The position numbers were made by a program, and so were the translations under genes. Of a DNA stretch of 64,000 bases, positions 17,880 through 27,265 are shown in pieces. Origin of the DNA: Pseudotabrizicola sediminis (GTDB lineage: Bacteria; Pseudomonadota; Alphaproteobacteria; Rhodobacterales; Rhodobacteraceae). Within the stretch, counting starts at the first letter, position 1. The number at the start of each line of letters is the position of its first letter. A model generated the notes under the pieces. That model was not told the origin of the DNA, made no database searches, and saw only the letters and a program-made list of their open reading frames with translations. Location of the stretch: contig NZ_RPEM01000010.1 in the NCBI RefSeq assembly GCF_004745575.1, forward strand, positions 35,842-99,841. The letters are read 5' to 3'.

Positions 17880-18115
17880 GCCCAGACGATCCGCGCCATT
17901 CACTGCCTGGCAGCACATGCCTGCATGTGCGAGAGGGTTGTTGGCCAGCGCCACCCGCAACAGCATCGGCGGCTTGCGTGTCAGCATCCCACCCAGCCAG
18001 GTGCCGGGCTTGGCCGCAGCATGGACATGCCGCTTGATGATGACGCTGTTGGCCCCAATGATGAGCAACTGCCTCAGGGATCGCTCGCCCATCCTGGTCG
18101 TGGCCCCGACCCACC
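17880..18115 (-). pseudogene. IS110-family transposase C-terminal remnant
   Basis: The minus strand encodes TRMGERSLRQLLIIGANSV and GTWLGGMLTRKPPMLL, the conserved end of the IS110 catalytic C-terminal domain. Homology stops after VALANN, and there is no N-terminal part nearby. It is probably a relic cut by rearrangement around the IS1182 insertion. Confidence 0.75.
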
Positions 18116-18266
18116 TTGGCACACAGATGCTGTCGGGGGGCGGTTACACCATCAGAGCCTCCAAGATCAGTGATCGACCGGTGCCCATTGTCTTGTTCTG
18201 TGATATTCACCGTTTGGAATGTGAAGTTGACCCTGATCGGGCCGCGATTTTTGGATGGAGGCACAA

Positions 18267-19232
18267 ATGAAAACGCAACTGGTAGGCCTGATCGGGCTTT
18301 TGGCCACAACACCCGTAGCTTCGGCCGATTCCCTGACCCTTGCATTGCAGCCCGTGACGGACTGGAAAGCAGTCTATGGCCAGATCGAGCCGCAGACCCG
18401 TTTGCCCGCCCGTGCGCGTCTGGGCGGCACCTTGGTCACTCTTGACGTGGCCGAAGGGGATCGGGTCGAGGCGGGGCAGGTTCTGGCCCGCGTGGTCGAT
18501 GAAAAGCTGGATCTGCGCCTGCGCTCCATTGACGCACAGGAGCAATCGTTGCAATCGCAACTGGTCAATGCACAAAGCGAGCTGGAACGCGGCGAGGCGT
18601 TGCTGCAACGGGGTGTGACCACCGTGCAGCGTCTGGATGCGCTGCGGACGCAAGTGGATGTGCTTGGCGGGCAGATCGAGTCCAACCGGGCCGAGCGTTC
18701 GGTCGTAGAGCAACAGGCAAGCGAGGGCGATGTCCTGGCCCCGATCACAGGACTGGTGCTGACTGTCCCCGCCGCAGCCGGCGCAGTGGTGATGCCAGGC
18801 GAGTCGGTGGCAACGCTGGCCGGCGGTGGGTTCTTCCTGCGCCTTGCCATTCCGGAACGCCACGCCCGCGCATTGGCCGAGGGTGACGAGATCGCGATTG
18901 ATGGCGCGGGCGACAGCGCGACAGGCCGCATCGCCCGCATCTATCCGCAGATCGAAAATGGCCGTGTCAGTGCCGATGTATCAGTCGAAGGCTTGAGCGA
19001 TGCTTTCGTTGCCGCGCGTGTTCTGGTGCGCCTTGCCGTGGGCAGCCGTACCGCACTTCTTGTGCCGCAAAACGCCATCACCACTCGGGCCGGGCTGGAC
19101 TTCGTGACCTTAAACGCTCCGCAACAAGGTGAACGCGTTGTGATGTTGGGGCAGCGGCACGAATTGGACGGCAACGTCCTGCGCGAGGTGCTGTCAGGTC
19201 TGAGCGATGGTGACACGGTAGTGCTGAAATGA
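18267..19232 (+). CDS. RND efflux periplasmic adaptor (HlyD/AcrA type)
   Basis: 321 residues from the ATG at 18267, preceded by GGAGG. Signal peptide MKTQLVGLIGLLATTPVASA. A lipoyl-like half (about 45-85: GGTLVTLDVAEGDRVEAGQVLARV) is followed by a short coiled-coil hairpin (about 88-150) and the second lipoyl half (DVLAPITGLVLTVPAAAGAVV). Beta-barrel and membrane-proximal domains complete it. It links the inner-membrane pump encoded next, with which it overlaps by ATGA, to an outer-membrane channel not encoded here. Confidence 0.92.
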   Translation: MKTQLVGLIGLLATTPVASADSLTLALQPVTDWKAVYGQIEPQTRLPARARLGGTLVTLDVAEGDRVEAGQVLARVVDEKLDLRLRSIDAQEQSLQSQLVNAQSELERGEALLQRGVTTVQRLDALRTQVDVLGGQIESNRAERSVVEQQASEGDVLAPITGLVLTVPAAAGAVVMPGESVATLAGGGFFLRLAIPERHARALAEGDEIAIDGAGDSATGRIARIYPQIENGRVSADVSVEGLSDAFVAARVLVRLAVGSRTALLVPQNAITTRAGLDFVTLNAPQQGERVVMLGQRHELDGNVLREVLSGLSDGDTVVLK

Positions 19233-22200
19233 GCGCCCACCCCCAATCGCTAGGCATTGCGGGAAACCTGACAAAAGGTTTCATCCGCTCGCCCCTGACA
19301 CCTCTAATTATGCTGGCAGCCCTTGCGCTGGGAATCATCGCGTTGCTGGTCATTCCGCGTGAGGAAGAGCCGCAGATCTCGGTTCCGATGGTGAACATCC
19401 TAATGCAGGCACCCGGTCTGCGGGCCGAGGATGCCGTCAGGCTGGTGTCCGAACCGATGGAAACCATCATCCAGGCGATCAACGATGTCGAACATGTCTA
19501 CTCCCAGACAATGGATGACGGCGCGATGATCACCGCGCGGTTCAAGGTGGGCACCTCATCCGATGCCGCTATTTTGCGGGTGCATGAAAAAATCCGTGCA
19601 AATATGGACCGCATTCCGGTGGGCATTCCGGAGCCGCTGATTATCGGGCGCGGGATTGACGATGTGGCCATCGTCACTTTGACCCTGACGGCTCTGGCCG
19701 GGGCCGAGGTCAGCGCCAATGACCTGACGCGACTGGCGCGCGAAATGCGCGCAGATCTGTCCAAGGTCGCAGATGTCGGCCTGAGCTACATCGTCGGCGA
19801 GGCGTCCGAGGCGATCCGCATCGCACCCGATCCCGAACGCATGGCGCTTTATGGCGTTACGCTGCAACAACTGGCGGGCAAGGTGCAATCGGCCAACCGC
19901 ACCATGAATGCGGGCAGCCTGCGCGATGGCGGCCAACAGATAGGGCTTGTCGCGGGCCAAAGTCTTACGGCACCTGCCGAAATTGCAGGTCTGCTGCTGA
20001 CCACCCGTGACAACCGCCCTGTCTATGTGGGCGATGTGGCGACAATCGCATTCGTGCCGGATATGTCCGACCGGATCGTGGCCCATGTGGGTCGCGCCGC
20101 AGATGGCACGGTGACACGCAGCCCTGCTGTTACGCTGGCCTTCGCCAAACGCGCAGGCGCGAATGCTGTCGTTGTGGCCGATCAGATCCTGTCCCGCACG
20201 GCCACTCTGCAGGACACACTCATCCCCGACAGCGTCTCGGTCGAGATCACTCGCAACTACGGCGAGACCGCGCAGGAGAAAGCCGACACGCTTCTGGTCA
20301 AACTGTTTCTGGCCACACTTTCGATCATCCTGTTGACGCTGGTGGCGATTGGCTGGCGCGAAAGCATCGTTGTGGCTGTGGTTATTCCGGTGACAATCCT
20401 GCTGACACTCTTTGGTGCGTGGATCATGGGTTACACGCTCAACCGTGTGTCGCTGTTCGCGCTGATCTTCTCTATCGGTATCCTTGTCGATGATGCCATC
20501 GTGGTGATCGAGAATATCGCCCGCCATTGGGGTATGAAGGACGGACGTGACCGCGTGACCCGCGCCATTGATGCCGTGGCCGAGGTGGGCAACCCCACCA
20601 TTGTGGCGACGCTCACGGTCGTCGCGGCGCTGTTGCCGATGCTGTTCGTCTCCGGCCTGATGGGGCCGTATATGAGCCCGATCCCGGCTGTGGCCTCCGC
20701 GGCGATGATCATCTCGTTCTTTATCGCGGTGATGGTCACCCCTTGGCTGATGGTCAAGATCGCGGGCAGTGCGCTGATGCATGGCCATGACGCAAGCGAT
20801 GGCGGCTTTCTCGGCCGAACCTTCACCCGAGTGGCGAGACCCATTCTGGCCACCAAAGCGCGCAGCTTGAGCTTTCTGCTGATTACTGCCGGGCTGTCAT
20901 TCGGTTCGCTCGGGCTGCTCTATACCCAGCACGTGACGGTCAAACTGCTTCCTTTCGACAACAAGCAGGAACTGGCTGTTGTTATCGATATGCCCGAAGG
21001 CACCGCGGTTGAAACCACGGACGGCGTGGCGCAATCGGTGGCTGAAATCGCCATGGGTCTGCCTGAAGTGCTCAGCGTGCAGACCTATGCAGGCACCGCA
21101 GCACCTTTCAATTTCAATGGGCTGGTGCGCCATTATTTTCTGCGGGCTGACTCGCATATGGGCGATGTTCAGATCAACCTTTCCAAGGAGTCTGACCGCG
21201 CCAGCCATGACATCGCGCTGGACCTGCGCGCCAAGCTTGGCGCGCTGGACCTGCCCAACGGGGCCAGCCTAAAGACGGTCGAGCCGCCCCCCGGCCCCCC
21301 CGTGATGGCAACCCTGCTAGCCGAGGTCTACGGTCCCACACCCGAAGTGCGGCGCGATACGGCCCGCAAGCTGCGCGAGGCCTTCGAGAGCGTCGATTTC
21401 ATCGTTGATGTGGATGACAGCTTCGGCACCCCGCCACGCCGCATGCGGGCGCTGATCTCGCCCGATGATCTGGAGTTTTTCTCGGTGCAGGAAACCGATG
21501 TGTTCGACACGATCGGTATCCTGAACGGCGAAACCGTGGTGGGCTATTCCCACCGCGAGGATGGCCGCCGTCCGACACCGATCACAGTGGCGCGCGCCCT
21601 TTCTGACAGGGTGTTGGACGAGCGGTTTCTCTCCACACCGATCCCTGCCAATGTCCTGCCCGGTGCGCGCGGCGTGGTAGAGCTGGGTGATGTGGTCCGC
21701 CTCGAGGAGGAGAACATGTCCTATCCGGTGTTCCGCCGCAACGGACGCCCTGCCGAAATGGTTATGGCCGAACTTGCTGGCCGCTTCGAGGCGCCCTTGT
21801 ATGGTATCGTCGAAGTGGGCAAAGCACTGGATTCGATGGACTGGGCCGAGGGCGAGAAACCTCTGATCTTGCTGAACGGCCAACCCATTGACGACAGCCG
21901 CCCCACGATCCTGTGGGATGGTGAATGGGAGGTGACATGGGTCACATTCCGCGACATGGGGGCGGCCTTCGGCGTGGCGTTGCTGGGCATCTATGTGCTG
22001 GTCGTGGCGCAGTTCGGATCATTCCGGGTGCCGCTGGTGGTGCTGACACCTGTGCCGCTCACCTTTCTGGGGATCATGTTCGGCCATTGGCTTTGGGGCG
22101 CGCCGTTTTCGGCCACGTCGATGATCGGGTTCATCGCACTGGCGGGAATCATCGTGCGGAACTCGATCCTGCTGGTGGATTTCATCCGTCACACCGACCC

Positions 22201-22417
22201 TGCAGGTAGGGACCCGGTGGATATTCTACTGGAGGCGGGTGCGATCCGGTTCAAGCCGATCCTGCTTACGGCGCTGGCCGCGATGTTCGGGGCTACGGTA
22301 ATCCTTGCCGATCCGATCTTTCAGGGCTTGGCTTTGTCCCTGCTGTTCGGCCTGCTCACCTCGACCCTGCTGACAGTGCTCGTGATCCCGGCTATCTACC
22401 GTGTGTTCAAGACGTAA
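19229..22417 (+). CDS. RND-family efflux pump inner-membrane protein
   Basis: 1062 residues, the full length of AcrB-type pumps. A first membrane helix lies at about 20-40 (LIMLAALALGIIALLVIP), with two large periplasmic loops and two six-helix bundles. The TM4 region SIGILVDDAIVVIENIARHW carries the paired acidic residues used for proton relay, and the C-terminal bundle has the conserved GIIVRNSILLVDF. It acts as a proton-driven exporter with the adaptor upstream. The substrate cannot be told from sequence, and no regulator is adjacent. The frame is intact. Confidence 0.93.
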   Translation: MSAHPQSLGIAGNLTKGFIRSPLTPLIMLAALALGIIALLVIPREEEPQISVPMVNILMQAPGLRAEDAVRLVSEPMETIIQAINDVEHVYSQTMDDGAMITARFKVGTSSDAAILRVHEKIRANMDRIPVGIPEPLIIGRGIDDVAIVTLTLTALAGAEVSANDLTRLAREMRADLSKVADVGLSYIVGEASEAIRIAPDPERMALYGVTLQQLAGKVQSANRTMNAGSLRDGGQQIGLVAGQSLTAPAEIAGLLLTTRDNRPVYVGDVATIAFVPDMSDRIVAHVGRAADGTVTRSPAVTLAFAKRAGANAVVVADQILSRTATLQDTLIPDSVSVEITRNYGETAQEKADTLLVKLFLATLSIILLTLVAIGWRESIVVAVVIPVTILLTLFGAWIMGYTLNRVSLFALIFSIGILVDDAIVVIENIARHWGMKDGRDRVTRAIDAVAEVGNPTIVATLTVVAALLPMLFVSGLMGPYMSPIPAVASAAMIISFFIAVMVTPWLMVKIAGSALMHGHDASDGGFLGRTFTRVARPILATKARSLSFLLITAGLSFGSLGLLYTQHVTVKLLPFDNKQELAVVIDMPEGTAVETTDGVAQSVAEIAMGLPEVLSVQTYAGTAAPFNFNGLVRHYFLRADSHMGDVQINLSKESDRASHDIALDLRAKLGALDLPNGASLKTVEPPPGPPVMATLLAEVYGPTPEVRRDTARKLREAFESVDFIVDVDDSFGTPPRRMRALISPDDLEFFSVQETDVFDTIGILNGETVVGYSHREDGRRPTPITVARALSDRVLDERFLSTPIPANVLPGARGVVELGDVVRLEEENMSYPVFRRNGRPAEMVMAELAGRFEAPLYGIVEVGKALDSMDWAEGEKPLILLNGQPIDDSRPTILWDGEWEVTWVTFRDMGAAFGVALLGIYVLVVAQFGSFRVPLVVLTPVPLTFLGIMFGHWLWGAPFSATSMIGFIALAGIIVRNSILLVDFIRHTDPAGRDPVDILLEAGAIRFKPILLTALAAMFGATVILADPIFQGLALSLLFGLLTSTLLTVLVIPAIYRVFKT

Positions 22418-22453
22418 AGGGCAGGCTGGGTGGCGCGCCCCCCAGCCCCCTAT

Positions 22454-22690
22454 CAAGATCTGAGCGCCCAGTTCCATCGTTTGATATGGCATCAGAGCGG
22501 CAATGCAATCTTTACCGACTTGGTGAATATTGATGCGCGAAAGCGATGGTTAGTCCCACCTTCAACAATTGGACGCAAGAGGAACTTATTCGTAGCAATA
22601 GGCAACATGAGGATGTTGTGTCTGCATTTGAGGCCCAAGATAAGGAATGGGCGGAGGCCGCGATGCGCGCACATCTGGCCGGGCTAATCT
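22454..22690 (+). pseudogene. GntR/FadR-type regulator, FCD-domain fragment
   Basis: One frame holds QFHRLIWHQSGNAIFTDLVN and, after a frame change near 22548, another holds NRQHEDVVSAFEAQDKEWAE and AAMRAHL. Both pieces belong to the ligand-binding FCD domain of GntR regulators. The DNA-binding half is absent. Confidence 0.65.
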
Positions 22691-22966
22691 GGGTCGGCGT
22701 CGGACGCGGGCTTTGGCCGTTGAACATGATGGCGCAGACGCTGACGGCGCGGCCTGCCACCGATCTCTGCCCGATGCTCGACGCGCGGGTGCCGCGTGAA
22801 ATCCGCCCGATGTCGGTCGCCCTGAATGGCCTGTTTCGCCGCTTGTCAGACGCCCGCGCGCATGAGCGGGACTTTACCGCATTTGCGGCGCGTGCGCTGA
22901 AAACACCCTTGGCCGACCTGAAGACGCAGGCCCAGATCGCCGCCATGGAGGGGACTGGACGCAAGC
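22691..22966 (+). pseudogene. Sensor histidine kinase fragment (QseC-like)
   Basis: Directly joined to the GntR piece. VPREIRPMSVALNGLFRRLSD and RDFTAFAARALKTPLADL resemble the linker and dimerisation/phosphoacceptor region of QseC-type kinases, but the phosphoacceptor His is replaced (ARALKTPL for AHELRTPL). Nothing of the sensor or ATPase domain remains. The open frame at 22546-22992 is therefore a chimera of two relics. Confidence 0.6.
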
Positions 22967-23404
22967 CTATTCGCCGGCCAGTGCAGCCCTGACGATCCCC
23001 GTCAGCAGGTCGTTCACCGGGGCCATCGTGCCGTCATAGGCGCGGTGGCCGACGGTGATGGAGCCAGGCGCGTCGAGGGTTTCGTAGACAAAAATGCCGT
23101 AGGGGCAATGCTGAACATTGGAGATATCGGCTTCCATCACCTGACGGCTGACAGTCGCCGAGCAAAACGTAAATATGTTGGCTTCGGTAAAGAGCGGAAT
23201 GTCCGATCCGATGTCGGCACGAGTTCGCTCAAGCATGGCACCGACGTGGCTGACATGATCGATCACCAGACCCGCGTCGACGATGGCAGATTCAACGGCG
23301 AAGGTGACGTTTTCGAACGAGTCGTCGACCACATATGTGAGCGGTGCCGTGTCGGCCGCAACTGGAAGGGCGAAAACAGCGGTGAGAGCAGCAATGCGTA
23401 GCAT
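22967..23404 (-). CDS. Exported DUF302 protein
   Basis: 145 residues from the ATG at 23404, which follows AGGAGG. Signal peptide MLRIAALTAVFALPVAADTA. The remainder is a DUF302 domain (FENVTFAVESAIVDAGLVI, HVGAMLERT, FTFCSATVSRQVMEAD, CPYGIFVYE). DUF302 proteins are periplasmic or cytosolic, of unclear role, often beside sulphur or redox genes; a rhodanese and a flavin oxidoreductase lie nearby. The gene is intact although its neighbourhood on the 3' side is pseudogene debris. Confidence 0.85.
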   Translation of the reverse strand: MLRIAALTAVFALPVAADTAPLTYVVDDSFENVTFAVESAIVDAGLVIDHVSHVGAMLERTRADIGSDIPLFTEANIFTFCSATVSRQVMEADISNVQHCPYGIFVYETLDAPGSITVGHRAYDGTMAPVNDLLTGIVRAALAGE

Positions 23405-23825
23405 GATGTGTTCCTCCTGAAGGTGAGCATGACCCATAAACTTTCGCTTGTGAATTTCTGTTTGGGGCGACCGTCCCCTTTCATCAGTGATGGATTTGGG
23501 GAATGGCGCGATTATCTGGTGCGTGAATTGGTCGGACGGGATGCCACGGCCAGTATGGCTGAACCTTCAACAACGCATTGCCTTCCCCTGAGCCAGACAT
23601 TCTGCAACACGCGGTGCAGTTGGCCGGCACCCCCAAGCTCGGCCCAGAATGCGCACTCTGGAGCCCATGGCCGCGCACCTGCTGTCAAGCGGCATCGACT
23701 AAGGGGTGGATCTTCAAGAGGCGATCGGCCAAGGTGTTTATAACTTGCACCAGGCAGGCAGTGGCACAGGGGCGGGCGGGCACTTCCGCGCACGCCGGTG
23801 CAGCTGTAAGCAATTTTAGGCTACC
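23405..23825. other. Intergenic stretch, no gene recognised
   Basis: About 420 bases between two divergent genes. Open frames on both strands lack recognisable content. The promoters of the DUF302 gene (-) and the hydrolase (+) should lie here. Confidence 0.35.
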
Positions 23826-25013
23826 ATGCTCAATACATCCCGCTTCCTGTCCGACCTCCACCACCTGCGCAGCTACGGCGCGCAGGGCAAGGGCGTGATC
23901 CGACCGGCGTATTCCGCGCCGGATATCGCTGCGAGAGACTGGCTGGCGGGGCGAATGGCCGAGGCTGGATTGGCCGTGCGATTTGACGCGATGGGCAATC
24001 TGTTTGGCCTCGCAGCGGGTCCGTCGCTGTTGTTGGGGTCGCATTCCGACACGCAGCCAACGGGCGGCTGGCTGGACGGCGCGCTGGGGGTGATTGCGGC
24101 GATTGAAGTGGCGCGGGCGTCGCGGGAGGTGGGCGGACCTGCGATTTCCGTGGTTTCGTTTCAGGATGAAGAGGGGCGGTTTGGCGGAACGACGGGCTCG
24201 GCGGTGTGGTCGGGTCTGCTTCCCTTGGCCGAGGCAGACGTCGTTATGGATACCGACGGCGTGGTGCTGGCCGAGGCACGGCGGGCGTTGGGGAACCGAG
24301 TGGGCAGCGATGTGGACCCTGCGCAGTTTACTGGGTTTATCGAGTTGCACATCGAACAGGGGCCGGCGCTGGACACGGCGGGTGAACAGATCGGCGTGGT
24401 CACCGACATTGTCGGCTACCGCGAGCTGATGGTGACACTGTCCGGGCAGCAGAACCACGCGGGCACCACGCCGATGGCGCTGCGGCGAGATGCGTTTCAA
24501 GGGTTGTCGGCGTTCAATGTCCGCCTGAACGACCGTTTGCGCAACGTGGTCACACCGCAGTCGGTGTGGACGATTGGCCATGTGGCGGTGACCCCCAACG
24601 CGTCGTCCATCGTGCCGGGCCTGGTAAGGTTTTCGATGCAGTGGCGCGACTGCGACGGGGACCGGCTGGCGCGGATACAGGCGGTGATCGAGGCAACGCT
24701 GGCCGAGGTGGCCTCTGAGATGGGTCTTGGCCTCGACATAGGGCCGCTGCTGGGTCTGGAACCGGTGGCGATGGATCCGGTCTTGCGCGCCCGACTGCAG
24801 TCTGCGGCCGAGGTGGTGGCACCGGGGCGTTGGCGGCAGATGCCGTCGGGCGCGCTGCATGACGCGACGAACGTGGCGCGCCTGATGCCGGTGGCGATGC
24901 TCTTTGTGCCTTCAATCGGCGGGATCAGCCATGCGTTCGAGGAGGACACGGCTGAGGCAGATCTGGTCGCTGGCCTGCGTGTTCTGGGCCGAGCCGCAGG
25001 CGTTCAGCCTTAG
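23826..25013 (+). CDS. M20-type amidohydrolase (allantoate/N-carbamoyl amino acid hydrolase family)
   Basis: 395 residues, typical for the HyuC/AllC family that removes carbamoyl groups using two metal ions. Metal and catalytic motifs are visible: [19 protein letters not shown] (His and bridging Asp, about 77-95), [10 protein letters not shown] (Glu pair), [13 protein letters not shown] (His) and, near the end, [13 protein letters not shown] (His). The lid domain with [16 protein letters not shown] is present. Substrate could be allantoate, ureidoglycolate or an N-carbamoyl amino acid; no pathway partners adjoin it. The ribosome-binding site is weak. Confidence 0.88.
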   Translation: MLNTSRFLSDLHHLRSYGAQGKGVIRPAYSAPDIAARDWLAGRMAEAGLAVRFDAMGNLFGLAAGPSLLLGSHSDTQPTGGWLDGALGVIAAIEVARASREVGGPAISVVSFQDEEGRFGGTTGSAVWSGLLPLAEADVVMDTDGVVLAEARRALGNRVGSDVDPAQFTGFIELHIEQGPALDTAGEQIGVVTDIVGYRELMVTLSGQQNHAGTTPMALRRDAFQGLSAFNVRLNDRLRNVVTPQSVWTIGHVAVTPNASSIVPGLVRFSMQWRDCDGDRLARIQAVIEATLAEVASEMGLGLDIGPLLGLEPVAMDPVLRARLQSAAEVVAPGRWRQMPSGALHDATNVARLMPVAMLFVPSIGGISHAFEEDTAEADLVAGLRVLGRAAGVQP

Positions 25014-25199
25014 TCGGCTAGGGGATCTTGCGATGTGCGGCGTCCAGGATGCGGCGTGTCGGGCTGTGAAGTGCCCAAGCCAGCCGCAGCCCGGAACGCG
25101 GTGTGGACAGTCGTCGCGGAAAGTGCGTTGATCGCATCTTGGGAGTCGCAAAGCGTACGAGGCATGGAGCCATTCAGGCCGAATTGAGAGGACAGCGCC

Positions 25200-25790
25200 A
25201 TGAAGACACTTGCTTTTGCAATCGTTCTTGCTTTTCTGGCGCACACGGCAATGGCGCAGACCGAGGTGGGTATCACCAAAGATCTGTCCTCAGTCACCTT
25301 GCAGACCGAGAACGGTCCCGTGACCATCGACAGGATTAAGAACACAAAGAATGAAATCACCGGTGAATGGGCGTTGACCTCCCGGCCTTGTCCAGATTTC
25401 TGCATCCAACCCCACACCGCTGCGGAAGATGTGACGACGATCGGAGAACTGGAACTGATCGAAATGCTACAGTCTCCGGATGCCGTGGTCGTGGACAGTC
25501 GCACTCGCGACTGGTTCGAGGGCGGAACGATCCCCGGCGCAATCAACATCCCCTACACCTACGTCGTGGACGAGTTGGGCCAACTGGGGTGTGAGCCGGA
25601 TTTCGACGGCTGGGACTGCAAAACGGCAAAACCAGTAGCCTTGTTCTGCAACGGCGTCTGGTGCGGTCAGTCTCCGACGGCGATCCGCAACATGATCAAG
25701 GCCGGATACCCCGCGGACCGGATTTTCTATTACAGAGGTGGCATGCAGGTCTGGCGTCTTGTCGGACTGACTGTCACTGGGGAAGAATGA
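25200..25790 (+). CDS. Periplasmic rhodanese-like protein
   Basis: 196 residues. Signal peptide MKTLAFAIVLAFLAHTAMA. The rhodanese fold covers about 80-190: VVVDSRTRDWFEGGTIPGAINIP, then the active-site loop CNGVWCGQS, where the first Cys is the expected sulphur carrier, and RIFYYRGGMQVW. An extra Cys pair lies in RPCPDFC. Sulphur transfer in the periplasm is the expected chemistry; the acceptor is unknown. GAGAGGAC precedes the ATG. The next gene follows after 61 bases in the same direction. Confidence 0.87.
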   Translation: MKTLAFAIVLAFLAHTAMAQTEVGITKDLSSVTLQTENGPVTIDRIKNTKNEITGEWALTSRPCPDFCIQPHTAAEDVTTIGELELIEMLQSPDAVVVDSRTRDWFEGGTIPGAINIPYTYVVDELGQLGCEPDFDGWDCKTAKPVALFCNGVWCGQSPTAIRNMIKAGYPADRIFYYRGGMQVWRLVGLTVTGEE

Positions 25791-25851
25791 CCTTGCCCGG
25801 ATCAGCTGTGCGCTCCTGCCGGACTGATCCGTAGGGAAGCCGGGAAAAGCC

Positions 25852-26961
25852 GTGAAGACAACTAAAGTTGCCATTCTGGGCGGTGGACTCGCGGGAATGA
25901 ACACAGCGCGCCTGCTGCATCGCGCCGGAATCCCGTTCCAGTTGTTCGAGGCGAGGGATCGCCTCGGCGGGCGCATCCTGACCGTGGACGGAACCGGAGA
26001 GCCTGACACCGACGGCTTTGACCTTGGCCCGTCGTGGTTCTGGCCCGGCCTGCAGCCACAACTGGCCGCCCTCGTTTCCGAACTGGGCCTGCCGGTTTAC
26101 GCGCAGTACACGGCCGGGGATATGCTGTTCGAACGCAGTCTGCGCGCACCGCCGCAGAGGGTAGGGGGTGCCGGACCGGATCAGGGCTCAATGCGGCTGG
26201 CAGGCGGCATGGGCGCACTGGTGTGGGCGCTGGCGAAGGATCTGCCCGCAGATTGCATGCGTCTGAATGCGCCGGTCACTAATCTACGGCTGGTCGCAGA
26301 TGGGATCTTGCTGACCATCGTCGGCGACGGCCAGTCTGTCGACACTCTGGTGGCGCGCCATGTGATCTCGACCCTGCCGCCACGTTTGATGGCCGAGGCT
26401 ATTTGCCTCGACCCAGTGATGGATGCCGCAACAGTCAGCCACTGGCGAAAAACGCCGACATGGATGGCCCAGCAAGCAAAGTTCTTCGCCGTCTACGACT
26501 GTCCTTTCTGGCGGAAGGATGGTCTGTCCGGCACGGCACAAAGCCTCGCTGGCCCCTTGGCCGAAGTGCATGACGCCACCACGGCCTCTGGCGATGCAGC
26601 GCTGTTTGGCTTTGTCGGCCTGCCCGCTGCAGCCCGCGCGGACCTTTCGCGGGACGGCTTGATTTGCGCCGCGATCCATCAACTGACACGCCTGTTCGGC
26701 CATCAGGCCTCAGCGCGCCGTGCAACCTTTCTGAAAGACTGGGCGACGGACCCGTTCACGGCGACTAAAGCCGACCGCGCTGCATCCGGGCACCCGACCG
26801 CCATCCGCGCGCCCATGGTTACCGGAGCTTGGACGAACTTGCTGACCTTTGCTGGCAGCGAAACCAGCACGACCGAGCCCGGCTACCTCGCCGGAGCAGT
26901 CGAAGCCTCGAGCAGGATGACACTGGCATATCTCAAAAGCCGATCTATTTCAACGGGTTGA
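25852..26961 (+). CDS. FAD-dependent amine oxidase-like protein
   Basis: 369 residues from a GTG at 25852. The N-terminal dinucleotide-binding motif KVAILGGGLAGMNTARLLHRAG is followed by FEARDRLGGRI, the second FAD signature of the flavin monoamine oxidase family. The C-terminal FAD-binding end is present as TFAGSETSTTEPGYLAGAVEAS. It is shorter than most monoamine oxidases, and the substrate domain is reduced. It may form a two-gene unit with the rhodanese upstream. Substrate unknown. Confidence 0.82.
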   Translation: MKTTKVAILGGGLAGMNTARLLHRAGIPFQLFEARDRLGGRILTVDGTGEPDTDGFDLGPSWFWPGLQPQLAALVSELGLPVYAQYTAGDMLFERSLRAPPQRVGGAGPDQGSMRLAGGMGALVWALAKDLPADCMRLNAPVTNLRLVADGILLTIVGDGQSVDTLVARHVISTLPPRLMAEAICLDPVMDAATVSHWRKTPTWMAQQAKFFAVYDCPFWRKDGLSGTAQSLAGPLAEVHDATTASGDAALFGFVGLPAAARADLSRDGLICAAIHQLTRLFGHQASARRATFLKDWATDPFTATKADRAASGHPTAIRAPMVTGAWTNLLTFAGSETSTTEPGYLAGAVEASSRMTLAYLKSRSISTG

Positions 26962-27265
26962 GGAAGCGGGGCGGCATAGAACCGATTGGCAAGTTTCTTC
27001 TCTCACGCATCTGAACTGTTCGCCACCACGGCCTGCTTCTCGTCCCGCGCTCCCAATAGTGCAGAGTATCATGTTCGGCCCATGGCCGCCGGTCGCCCCC
27101 CGGTGATCCGGTTCTTCAAAACAGTCACTTCAGGAGGACGCAGCAATAAGGGCGCACAGCCCTAACGTTGGCCGCTCTGCACATTAGGTTAACGCTCCGC
27201 GCGAAAAAGTCTGCTAAAGCATCCCGACAGAGTATCGAGATCTCTGAAACACACAGAGGTTACCC
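26962..27265. other. Intergenic stretch
   Basis: About 300 bases. A CAGGAGG at 27131 has no start at a suitable distance, so a lost gene start is possible. The promoter of the dehydrogenase downstream should lie in the last 100 bases. Confidence 0.3.

Noticed and set aside
19556..20788. 410-codon open frame on the minus strand
   Set aside because: It lies entirely opposite the RND pump gene; His/Arg-rich composition is typical of an antisense shadow in GC-rich DNA.
23685..24860. 391-codon open frame on the minus strand
   Set aside because: Antisense to the M20 hydrolase; composition dominated by Arg, His and Gln.
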